Source of the DNA: Dendrolimus kikuchii | Lineage: Eukaryota; Arthropoda; Insecta; Lepidoptera; Lasiocampidae | Reading direction: 5' to 3' | Assembly (NCBI GenBank): GCA_019925095.2 | Contig: CM034392.1 | Location: 18,580,387 to 18,644,386, forward strand | DNA: 64,000 bases | Part shown: positions 55,360 through 64,000 of the stretch, in pieces | Layout: each line of letters starts with the position of its first letter | Numbering within the stretch: the first letter of the stretch is position 1 | Made by a program: the position numbers and the translations under genes | The notes under the pieces: model-generated | Told to the model about the DNA's origin: nothing | Seen by the model: only the letters and a program-made list of their open reading frames with translations | The model's database searches: none

Positions 55360-57410
55360 CTTTGATTCTCTCACTTCTTGACGTTTCATTATTTAAAACA
55401 AACTTTTAGATTCAATTAATCAAAAATTTAAAAACTTTTTAAGTTCCTTTTCAATTTTTAACTGATTTAATCTGATAATTAGAATACAGCACTATATATA
55501 CTATATACATTTTTGAAATTAAATTTTTTATGGAGACATTTCGTCATTATTGACAACTATATATTTTAATTATCGAAGGTCAAAAAGTGAGAGAAGAGTT
55601 AACTATAGCTTTGGTAGGATTAGGTATTTTCAGAGTAACGTTTTTAGAGAGTGGTTTCAAGTCTAACTTATACTTATAAAAACGTTCCAATTATTGATAT
55701 TTTTTATTAATTACTGTAATTACTACATACTACTACTACATACTAAATACTACACATACTAGAAAGTACATATAATTACATTTATCTAATGACTATACGT
55801 AGTATCAGTGACAATAATGGCAAGAGTTTACGATTGCGAAGGTACGACTGGGTACATATTTAAGCCTGCATCATAACATAACACAGTGGAATTCAGGTCA
55901 GGAGTGTATTTAAATATTTTGTAAATTCGCTTCATAAACTCCATGGAACAATACGAGTTGGTTTTATGAGCCGTTAAAGTAACACGCTATGAGAAATTGT
56001 GTGCTTACTCAATGTTTTTATTTAATAATCTTCAAAGGGTTCAAAGTAAACAATTTAAGAACATTTCTTGGAAAATTATAATGGTAGTTTACTGAAGAAT
56101 TTTCACCAATATCTGTAAAATAATATTTGTGTTGTTCGACATAAAATATTATATCTTCTAGGGTTTTAATATTTAATTGCCTATAAAATGTAAATTTTTA
56201 TATTTATGATTTTTTATTCTTCAGTGGAATTTTATTCATAGGTAAGAGCAGTTCCCTCCAGACTATTTCTGTTTTCTTGTGGTTTAATACTATTTTAGAT
56301 TTTAAGATATAAATTGATGTTATTATACAAAGAAATCTATTCTTAGTTGTGCTTTAAATACAATATTAGCCGCTGTCGAAATCTATAGTGTAACATAAAA
56401 GGATAAAGAAGATAAAATAGAACATATAGAGCTCATAGACCACAAGTCTCTACTCAGAATAGAGCTGTTACTATGCCTACGGTCGATTTTTCAATTATGA
56501 AAATTTATCAGTCGAATAAATTATAACTTGACTAAATTCAAAATCGAAACAATTCATGGAAATGTTCTTTTTATATTTCCAATGTTGTGTTTTATTAGAT
56601 AGGTACCTTTTATCTAGTGATTGAAACTTCGGCTCTTAGAGTCATAAGTTAAGTTCAATAAATTAAGAAAACATAGAATCTGGTGAAAAAATGTAAAAAA
56701 GTAAATCTTGAAGGCTAAAACGGAAACTCTGATTAATTTTACTTAAGGTCGTGCAGAGATACATTTACTTTACTAGATTTAGTATACTAAAACATCTACG
56801 AACAATATTGATGATACCTATAAACTCGATCGCGCATGTCATAAGGGAAAAACCATTGTCCTCAGCTCCCCCTCAAGCGAAGCGTACCGATGTGGCCTTA
56901 ATTGACATCCCCTACTAGTGTAACAATCTAATGCTAACTGATTTTTTCAAGGCAGCCTCATTAAAAATGTATTTGATTCCCTGATAAATAGATCTCTTCA
57001 GACAATGAAATTGTAATTTCAGGTATCGATATTGTTTCAAGCATTCCGATACCACTGAGGTCGATGCATTCACCGTTACAATAGGTTTGTAAGCGCTATA
57101 CATCCGCTCGACAGCAGCGTAGAAATTGGCAACACGCTACGCACTTGCTGTGATATATGGTGTCACAATAGAAAAATAGTGTTGGGAAAATTCGATCTTC
57201 TAATTGTTTGTTAGATTAAGAATTATGATCTCTTTTAGATGCAAGGAAAGTAAGTATTTAATGCAAACAGCATTAAAAACAACCTATATAAAACAAATCA
57301 AAGTTTTCTTGTTGACCCTCATGAGTATATGTACAAAGGTCCTAATATTTTATAGTTCTTAACAACACTTATGCAACCATAGAAAATTTCGTTTTGATTT
57401 TCCGTTGGAT
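55360..57410. other. intergenic, no gene seen
   Basis: AT-rich sequence with no repeats or exon patterns that I recognise. Confidence 0.4.
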
Positions 57411-57417
57411 AAGTTTC

Positions 57418-57720
57418 ACCATGTTGTGGTAGCGTAATGGCTAGCGCACGCGTCCCACCCTCAAAGGGCGCGAGTTTGAATCCTGACCGGAAAGCATGCA
57501 CCACTTAGGCAGGTTTCTGACCTAATGTGCGTATTGTTAGAATTACTACGTGCTAACAACGGCGAAGGAAAACATCGTGCTGCAACCTGCACATCGAGAT
57601 TACCGATCCGTCAAACCTGTCAAGCGGCCTTAGACAAGCATGGAGGGTATACTGTTCGTTCCCCTGTAGTAGGTGGCCCGAGCCCAGCAGTGGGGCGTTA
57701 TGGGCTATTATTGTAATTAA
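57418..57720 (+). mobile_element. tRNA-related SINE
   Basis: It starts with a pol III-like promoter (ggtagcgtaatggctagcgc; B box gagtttgaatcctgacc near 57471). The GC-rich body includes tgcaacctgcacatcgagat and gcccgagcccagcagtgggg, and it ends in an attattgtaatt tail. The same family is at 4290-4525 (minus). Confidence 0.7.
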
Positions 57721-57769
57721 GTTTCACTAATTATATTATAAATTACAATATTTCGAGTTCGCATGCTAC

Positions 57770-57960
57770 TTTTTTGGCTTATTGCGCATTATGTGGCTAT
57801 ACTACGTGCTAGCGGCGCATTAAGACATCGTGACGAAATTTGCAAATCGAAATTATAGATACAACTCGCCAATCTTGGAAAATGGTCGCGTGTATACCAT
57901 TAGTTATTCTGAATAGTGATTGTCTGAGCCTTGCAGTGAGATGTATATGGAGTTGAAGCT
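57770..57960 (+). mobile_element. second, decayed copy of the same SINE body
   Basis: The wording ctactacgtgctagcggcgc, gcaaatcgaaatta, ctcgccaatcttgg and ttgcagtgagatgtatatgg parallels the 57540-57710 body, without the promoter half. Confidence 0.5.
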
Positions 57961-58674
57961 AGATTGCAAGATTTAGAAGAACTTCAAGACTCAATTCTCC
58001 CTCAACACTATGCGTCTCTCATCTAACAGCGTTGGCAGCGGGTAGCACAAACCGGGGCTACTAGTGGGCAACATGCCATGGTTCAATGGCATCAGCTAAC
58101 AAATGTGTGCTCCCTATATCCTACCTATACCACTGATCGAGAACGAATTGGAGCTGCCTTGACGTTAAGATTTACGAATTCCGTTTTATTATAAATAATT
58201 CAAGTTTTATGTACTCGGTTGTTTCAGTTGGCTTTCATGGAATAGTTTGATCTGGGTCAGATGGTAGAAAAATAGAAAAAAATAGACTTCATTTGAAATG
58301 TTATATATTACTGGAGTATTTGACGCGGCTTCGCTCGCGGGTATTTCATATTTAACTAATATTCTACTAAAATTTACTTATTTTTTTAGAGAAAGTGTTC
58401 TATTTTCGCATCCACTATTTAAAGGTTATTTAGTTTTTATCCCAAGAAAAGGACCAGTAACCATTTATAAATTAGTATGGATATTATTTTCGATTTAAAT
58501 AAATAGGTAACATTTTATTATTATAGACTCTGTTTTCAGGCTGAAAATATATCCATAAACCATTTTACGGATAAACATTGATTGTATTACGATTTCTTAA
58601 TATTAATTGTTTTAAAACAACAATGATTTTGTAATATTTTCTTAAGTTTTCGCGATTTGTATACATAATAAAAC

Positions 58675-58715
58675 TGCGTTTTAGCGGTTTTAAGCGCGGT
58701 AATTTTTGATTTTGT
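58675..58715 (-). mobile_element. Penelope-type terminal fragment
   Basis: The sequence gcggttttaagcgcggtaat matches 45940-45960 at the end of the Penelope-like element. Confidence 0.4.
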
Positions 58716-58719
58716 ATTT

Positions 58720-59570
58720 GTTTAAATGTGTGAATTGTTACTGAAATGTGCATTTTTAAACTGTTTCAAGAACTGTTGTTTCGTATCAATGCCTTATCCA
58801 AGCAACCTAAAACACAAGGTTGTATGGACTTAGTTTCTTCGCCTGCCATTGTAGCATACTAATAATCTTACAAAATAAAATTGTAAAGCTGTGGCTTGTC
58901 TAATTGTACACGTAGGTATATCTACATTGTCTGATCAAATATTTTCATTTTTATCCTATGGAACTTTTCTTACTTACTTGCTTTTGCTATGTTTTGCTAA
59001 TGTGATGTTGTTTCATATCATTGATTTTAATTATGGCTATGAATATCATTACAGGATATTACGCAAGTAATGTCTCTCAGCCAGTGTTTTGATTATAGCA
59101 ATGTATACCATCACTTTGATAGGTACGCTATTTTTCTGTATAACTCATATAAAATATTGAGAAAATTACGATCATGGGTTTTCGCTTTACTAATTTTTCA
59201 CAAAGACTACTTATTTTATAATTTCATGCACCCGAAGATATATATAAGGTTTCTTATAACATATTTTTAAAAATGTGTATGTAGTCAGATCAAAGTAAAT
59301 TTATAATTTTTGATTCAAAAACTTCCGTGGGGATTATCATATAGACAAGAAAGTATTGCAGACTATTAATCAAGGGGTAGATTTAAAAGCTAATGTTAAA
59401 TTAGTTAATTGATTGTTATAAATACAGTATATTCAACACAATAGTGTATCGTTTTATTTATTTAAATCATAATATTTAAATACTTTATTTATTTGAATAA
59501 TAAACATAGTTCATACATTTACATCTAAAAATCTTAAAGTAGTTTTCGCCCAAGATTTTAAAAATAATCC
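58720..59570. other. intergenic, no gene seen
   Basis: AT-rich sequence without recognisable exons or repeats. Confidence 0.4.
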
Positions 59571-59774
59571 AGGCTGAAGTGTGTGTAATGTATAATGGTA
59601 TAAGATATAAGTTTATATTACACGAGCTTGAGATTAGATCAGTCGTTTCTCATTCAATTACCGCCATCTCATGGCGACTCTGCCAGGATAACTGTTTTCA
59701 AAGCAATGAAAACTACGGTCCCAAATTTCACCAATTAAAAGTAGGTGCACATAGCATAAAGTACAATAAAATAC

Positions 59775-59960
59775 ATGGGATCCAACCAAGCAAAAGAAGA
59801 AATGGTGATAACCCAAACTATAGCCGGGAGCAACACCATATCTGCCGAAGTCACTCTAATCAATGTGTTGTTAATGACCATTTTGACTGATTTTGGTTAT
59901 ATTATTGTCTACAATAATGGTGGCTGGCGGTACACCGTTACCGTCATCTCAAGGCTATAA
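59775..59960 (+). CDS. possible 61-residue small membrane-associated protein
   Basis: The open frame starts MGSNQAKEEMVITQTIAGSN. Gly-2 with a small residue at position 6 is a loose N-myristoylation pattern. A hydrophobic stretch (VTLINVLLMTILTDFGYIIV, about residues 27-46) could enter a membrane. The base composition of the frame is richer than the flanks. An overlapping 103-codon frame (59579-59890) is also open. The gene may be a remnant of a mobile or foreign sequence, or chance. No family assignment is made. Confidence 0.3.
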   Translation: MGSNQAKEEMVITQTIAGSNTISAEVTLINVLLMTILTDFGYIIVYNNGGWRYTVTVISRL

Positions 59961-60529
59961 AATATTTAGTAATCAATCACTACGAGATAATTTAAGTGAA
60001 GTTAAATTACTCTGTCAGATTCCGAAATCAGTGAAAACAAGAAATCAAAGGTAATAATAATATGTTTATTATAATAATAATATCAGCTCATAAACATCCA
60101 AATGCTGGGCCATAGCCTTTCTAGAAGGCGATGTCCTTTCCAATCTTATCTCATGTTTAATAAATCATTCATCTGTTTCATCTCCATAACATGCCGTTTA
60201 GTATTCAAAGATTCGTATGCATACAACTTTTGCCGCAGCCAAGTAGGTCAGTCATACATAATAAATATCTTTCAATGTGCCATCACATCTCATCGGTAAT
60301 TTCAATTCAATGAATTCGATTATTGAAGAGGTGTCTGACGCAATACATTTCTAGGGTTTAATAGACATTGTGGTTAAAATACAAACCTTATAAAAGTGTT
60401 ATACTATCGCTTATATTTATTGTTATTCTTCTGGAATACCACTGGGTCTAAATGAAATAAAATTGGCAAGAAAATGTATCCTATTATGTTATTGTGTAAT
60501 CATATATTTTCGATAAATACCTTTTCAGG

Positions 60530-61213
60530 GTTACATTAGTCAAATGACAAAAACCAAACAGTTCACATTCATTGCACGGAACCGTTCACTGTGCGTGGAC
60601 TGATTCGCACTTAGCCGATATATATTATATTGTTTTAATCGAAATATAAAGTCCCAGACGATGTCTACGAAATTTTTATGACAAATAATAACCGCCCAAA
60701 CGATATACTACCGAAATGATTTTAGATTTTATTACGCGTCGAAAATAAGAGCCGAAAGTTCTCGCTTTTAGCCAAAATCTTTTATAGCAAGTATGCGGTT
60801 AACTCGACTATAAAACTAAGGTCTGGATTACATCAGACGGCGGTTATACGTCCAGTGATTGATCGGATCATTGTTATTATTCAGTGCGACTAAGCAACTT
60901 TGACTCGCAGTCATCGAATAACAGCTGACTGGGTGATAGACTGCTCACTGAAGTTCACGCGTTTTTAACGGCCGTAGCAAACAAGGTGTAAATTAATTAT
61001 GCAGCGACGTTAATCTGGCCTGCAGTGTACTCGCGATACCGCCACGGATAATACGCGCACACGCACTTGTGATTTCATCCTATAATAGTTAGGTGGATTT
61101 TACTCGCTTCGATTTTAAACAGTTTTTATGAGTGACAGGTGTGTAGGAAATGCAATATTTACGAACACCTCACGACGAGCCTTCAAAGATTATAATTGAA
61201 TTGTGTATTTTAG
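60530..61213 (+). promoter_or_regulatory. possible promoter/5' leader of the next gene
   Basis: A GC-richer stretch (caaggtgtaaattaattatg, cgcgcacacgcacttgtgat) lies upstream of the candidate first coding exon. It has an initiator-like ttattcagtgcgact near 60878 and an acceptor tgtattttag at 61204-61213. The assignment is tentative. Confidence 0.3.
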
Positions 61214-61229
61214 CTGCAGTAACACCACA

Positions 61230-61301
61230 ATGAATCTCAAGCTGAACAACGACGTAAAAAGTCCGATAAATCATGTTAAATCAAGGGATTCAATAATAAA
61301 A
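61230..61301 (+). CDS. candidate first coding exon of an unidentified gene
   Basis: After the acceptor tgtattttag and a 16-nt leader comes ATG with a good context (cacaATGA). It has 24 codons, MNLKLNNDVKSPINHVKSRD and four more, ending at a consensus gtgagt donor in phase 0. The rest of the gene would lie to the right of the window or in unrecognised exons. Confidence 0.4.
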
Positions 61302-61556
61302 GTGAGTAATAATATGACTTACAATCGTTGAATTTATTAATAATAAATTACTAATGAAATATATAAAATATGTAATCTTAGGAATATACCAGACGTGGAC
61401 ATAAAATATAAAAATGTTTTTATCACCAAAAAAGGACTCAAGTAAAGTGAGAGGTAGAAAAGAATCCCTAGTTTCGAAACAACACAACCTTAATACAATA
61501 ATGACGGTTACTGAAAATATTGAATAAATAAATTATATATTAGAAGGAACTATATA

Positions 61557-61695
61557 CATACATACATACATACATAACTTCACGCCAGTTCCCTTGCGGG
61601 GTAGGCACGAACAACAGAGCGCCATTTAGGATTATTCTTACACACCTCACTTGATTCTTTGACATTCATAACTCTTGTCATGCACGCTCGTCTGT
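61557..61695 (-). mobile_element. LINE 3' fragment, (ATGT)n-tailed family, copy 7
   Basis: The TSD aggaactatata (12 bp) lies at 61545-61556 and 61696-61707. The tail is five catacata-type units on the plus strand, then cttcacgccagttcccttgc. It lies about 255 bp after the candidate exon, in what would be its intron. Confidence 0.85.
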
Positions 61696-61959
61696 AGGAA
61701 CTATATATCCACAAAAATCTTAAATTTTCATTTAACTACATTATACCAGAATTTACCCCGCGACTGCGGTGCGTACCTCTTGTTTAAAGAGCAGGCGTTA
61801 ATACAGGTTACATTGTACTATTATGTTAGTGCTATTTGCCCCCGGAAGATTCACTTCATTTTATATTGCAAACTATCCTACTATATTTTATATCCGGCAT
61901 GAAAAGTATTTATGTCCATTTTCGGTATTACTACATTGAAACAAAATTACAGCAAAAGC

Positions 61960-62550
61960 GATGCTGTACTACTAGTAGTTTTTCCGTGAAAGCTTAACAG
62001 ATAGACAGATCGGGTTCCTATTGCATATTTTTATACATGTTGATTTTTTATACGTATAAACTTGAGAAATGATTGGTCTCCCATACCAAGTTTCATCCCC
62101 TATTTCAACATGTTCTACTTTTATTTATCTATCCCCCGTATATGTATCTGTAAACTAATAAACATAAATGACAAAAATAACCAAAATAACCAAAACGACC
62201 AAATCAACCAAAATGACGAAAATGGCTAATCACAAAAAAAACAAAACCTATCCTACTTTCTGGGATAGCCTTTACATAAATCTATCCCATTATCCAAGAT
62301 GAAAAGTACCCCTTGTTCACTGTCGGTAATAAAATTAAATATATAATGAATTTTAGCCAAATTAGTCCAATAGTTTTTAGATAGAGACAAATATATTTTA
62401 ATCCCAGAAACTATCCCATTTTTTGGTATAAAAAGTATCCTATGTTCATCCCTGGCATCGAAAAAAATATATATACTGAGTTTGAGCCAAATCGGTTCAG
62501 TAGTTTTTCCGTGAAAGCGTAACAGACAGACAAACGGGCAGACGGTAAGT
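61960..62550. repeat. interspersed repeat, two related halves
   Basis: The motif agtagtttttccgtgaaagc, then ttaacagatagacag, occurs at about 61973-62007 and again at 62499-62533 (gtaacagacagac). Between them is low-complexity aaccaaaataaccaaaacga. It is related in wording to 26280 and 41800. Confidence 0.5.
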
Positions 62551-62559
62551 CTTTACTGT

Positions 62560-63160
62560 CCAACTGAATCCTTTTAACACGTATGTAGTTCACATTGTCT
62601 TATATGTTTGAACCTTAGACGATTATTCCATGGTTTGAGGTGTAAATCAAAGAAAAAAAAATATCCCAATAAACTTATAAAAACAAAGTGAAATATATTT
62701 TAATACTAAAGGAATTACAGATTAGAAAATAAAGCTTAAAAATATAATATCCCATGTAGTACTATGAACAAAAATTTACAACTTCTTTAATTTCGAATAC
62801 ATAAATGTCTAAGAAAGGGTATGAAAGTTACATATGTATTTTGCAGACGAAAATAAATGCAGGAGGCTTTTATGGTGAAAAAATTGACATTATAGGGATT
62901 CCAAGTTTATACAAACGTATTACGTAGGCCCTTGTACGTGTACAATTGTAGCAAACTTAATATGAGCAATCATTTTCCGAGGTTCATCTCTGACATACTG
63001 GAGTGAGCTTATTTTATTGATTACTAAAAAAGAACCTAAATCTGAACGCTCTAAAATCCTCCATGGCTAGACGACTCCAACTTTCAAATTTTAACTATAT
63101 TGGTCTACTAACAAATATATTTTATAATTTTGAATAGCGCGATACGATTGGCCTCTGTCT
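62560..63160. other. AT-rich stretch, no gene seen
   Basis: No repeat or exon is recognised. Confidence 0.4.
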
Positions 63161-63168
63161 TATTTGAC

Positions 63169-63290
63169 ACCCGTTTCTATATCTTAGCAACCGTTCATTT
63201 GCCTTGCTATTAGTTAAAAATTGACATAAGCCCCTAAAACAATAACGTCCAATTTCAACCGATGGTACTGGAAAGGAATGAATAATAAAT
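63169..63290. mobile_element. palindromic MITE, family P (copy 7)
   Basis: It begins acccgtttctatatcttagc, with inner pair attgacataagccc / ataacgtccaatttc. The right end is degraded. Confidence 0.55.
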
Positions 63291-63387
63291 TAAATATGTG
63301 GCCATATATTATACAGAATTTAAGACATTTTCAGAGTTATGTACATTTTTTACAAGCCATTGATATTCGTAATATTCTTCCTTTTTT

Positions 63388-63698
63388 ATTTTACTGAGGA
63401 GTTCAGCAGACAGGCAGACGGCCCATTTGATGGAAAGCGGTTACCGTCGCCTATGGACATTTGCAACACCAAAGGTGCTACAAATGCGCTGCTGCTCTCT
63501 TAAGGTAGGGAGACTGGAACCTGGTCACTAATGCCGGAACACAACTAAAGGTTGTTATGGCGACATACTTTAGACCAGGGGTGCTAGCCATCCAGTCAGG
63601 CAAATGCCCCACCACCTGGCTGTAGGTTGTTTAGTCGCCTCTTACGACAGGCCGCCCGGCCGCAGGAAATTGTATTCTTTCTCCATTCCTGCACGGAT
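63388..63698 (+). mobile_element. dispersed repeat family A, copy 5
   Basis: This is the least altered copy. It runs from attttactgaggagttcagc to ctttctccattcctgcacgg without the insert found in the 10744 copy. Confidence 0.75.
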
Positions 63699-64000
63699 CC
63701 TTTATAATATCGCTACTATAAACACAATTAATAAAAACCCTCAATAAACGGTGATATTAAATTTAAGTGAATGATTAAATTTCCCTTTATTTGAGAAACT
63801 TGGACAAATTAGTCTCTTATTATAACTACTTTGAAAAAACTACACCTATTTATTGAATAAGCCCACGCAATATATTTTTACTATTACCGAATTGAAAACG
63901 TGACGCTGTAATGCAATAGCTATATTTCTAACGTATGATAAAATAAACATAGTTGTAATAGAAACATAAACATTTTACAGCCCGTGACTCTTCAATCTTT

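Noticed and set aside
56915..57103. 62-codon minus-strand ORF
   Set aside because: No recognisable motif, and the start context and flanks give no exon evidence.
1..64000. CRISPR arrays, operons, prokaryotic defence systems
   Set aside because: The window is eukaryotic with spliced genes; the direct repeats present are TSDs and transposons, not spaced arrays.

Overview
This is a 64 kb window of an AT-rich animal nuclear genome: multi-exon genes with GT-AG introns, an ER-retained enzyme ending in KDEL, and very many small transposons. The mix of elements (tandem-repeat-tailed RTE-like LINEs, jockey/CR1-type LINEs, a Penelope-like element, mariner, hAT MITEs, MITEs ending in ccgacttc) points to an insect, most likely a moth or butterfly. 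The host assignment is inference from style, not from a marker gene.

Host genes. (1) The last two coding exons of an unrecognised plus-strand gene with a proline/tyrosine-rich C-terminus (577-775 and 8822-9005). (2) A six-exon minus-strand gene for a 340-residue coiled-coil protein (22734 down to 15164); every splice phase closes, but I do not recognise the family. (3) An intronless (in its coding part) HSPA14-type Hsp70 (24722-26143), arranged head to head with gene 2. (4) A plus-strand multiple inositol polyphosphate phosphatase (MINPP1/Mipp) gene at 28808-42473, with signal peptide, RHGTRLP active site and C-terminal KDEL. Eight exons are found. The splice phases and the family alignment show that one more exon, of 3n+2 nt, should lie between 34666 and 40845, and I cannot find it; that intron carries a complete LINE. 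(5) A possible first coding exon of a plus-strand gene near the right edge (61230-61301).

Mobile DNA. An apparently intact two-ORF LINE (ORF1 35237-36154, ORF2 36528-39488) ends in a (CA)n tract. A burst of 5'-truncated copies of one LINE family with (ATGT)n tails leaves target-site duplications (TSDs) of 7-13 bp at 1690, 2206, 3729, 7180, 11335, 21670 and 61557. Other remnants are a Penelope-like RT/GIY-YIG ORF (46274-47345), a broken mariner (26520-27469) cut by a foldback element, several jockey/CR1- and RTE-type LINE remnants, tRNA-related SINEs, a 236-bp TG..CA element nested in a LINE with an ATAT duplication, a hAT MITE with a perfect 8-bp duplication, and a palindromic MITE family present seven times.

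Layout. 1-9.0 kb: 3' end of gene 1, with a TE-filled 8 kb intron. 9-15 kb: intergenic repeats. 15-22.7 kb: coiled-coil gene. 23-24.5 kb: LINE remnant and repeat. 24.7-26.1 kb: HSPA14. 26.3-28 kb: mariner and MITE. 28.8-42.5 kb: MINPP1. 42.5-61 kb: gene-poor and repeat-rich. 61-64 kb: possible gene start plus repeats. The genes share no obvious pathway; this is an ordinary insect neighbourhood whose interest lies in its transposons and in the damaged or incomplete MINPP1 locus.
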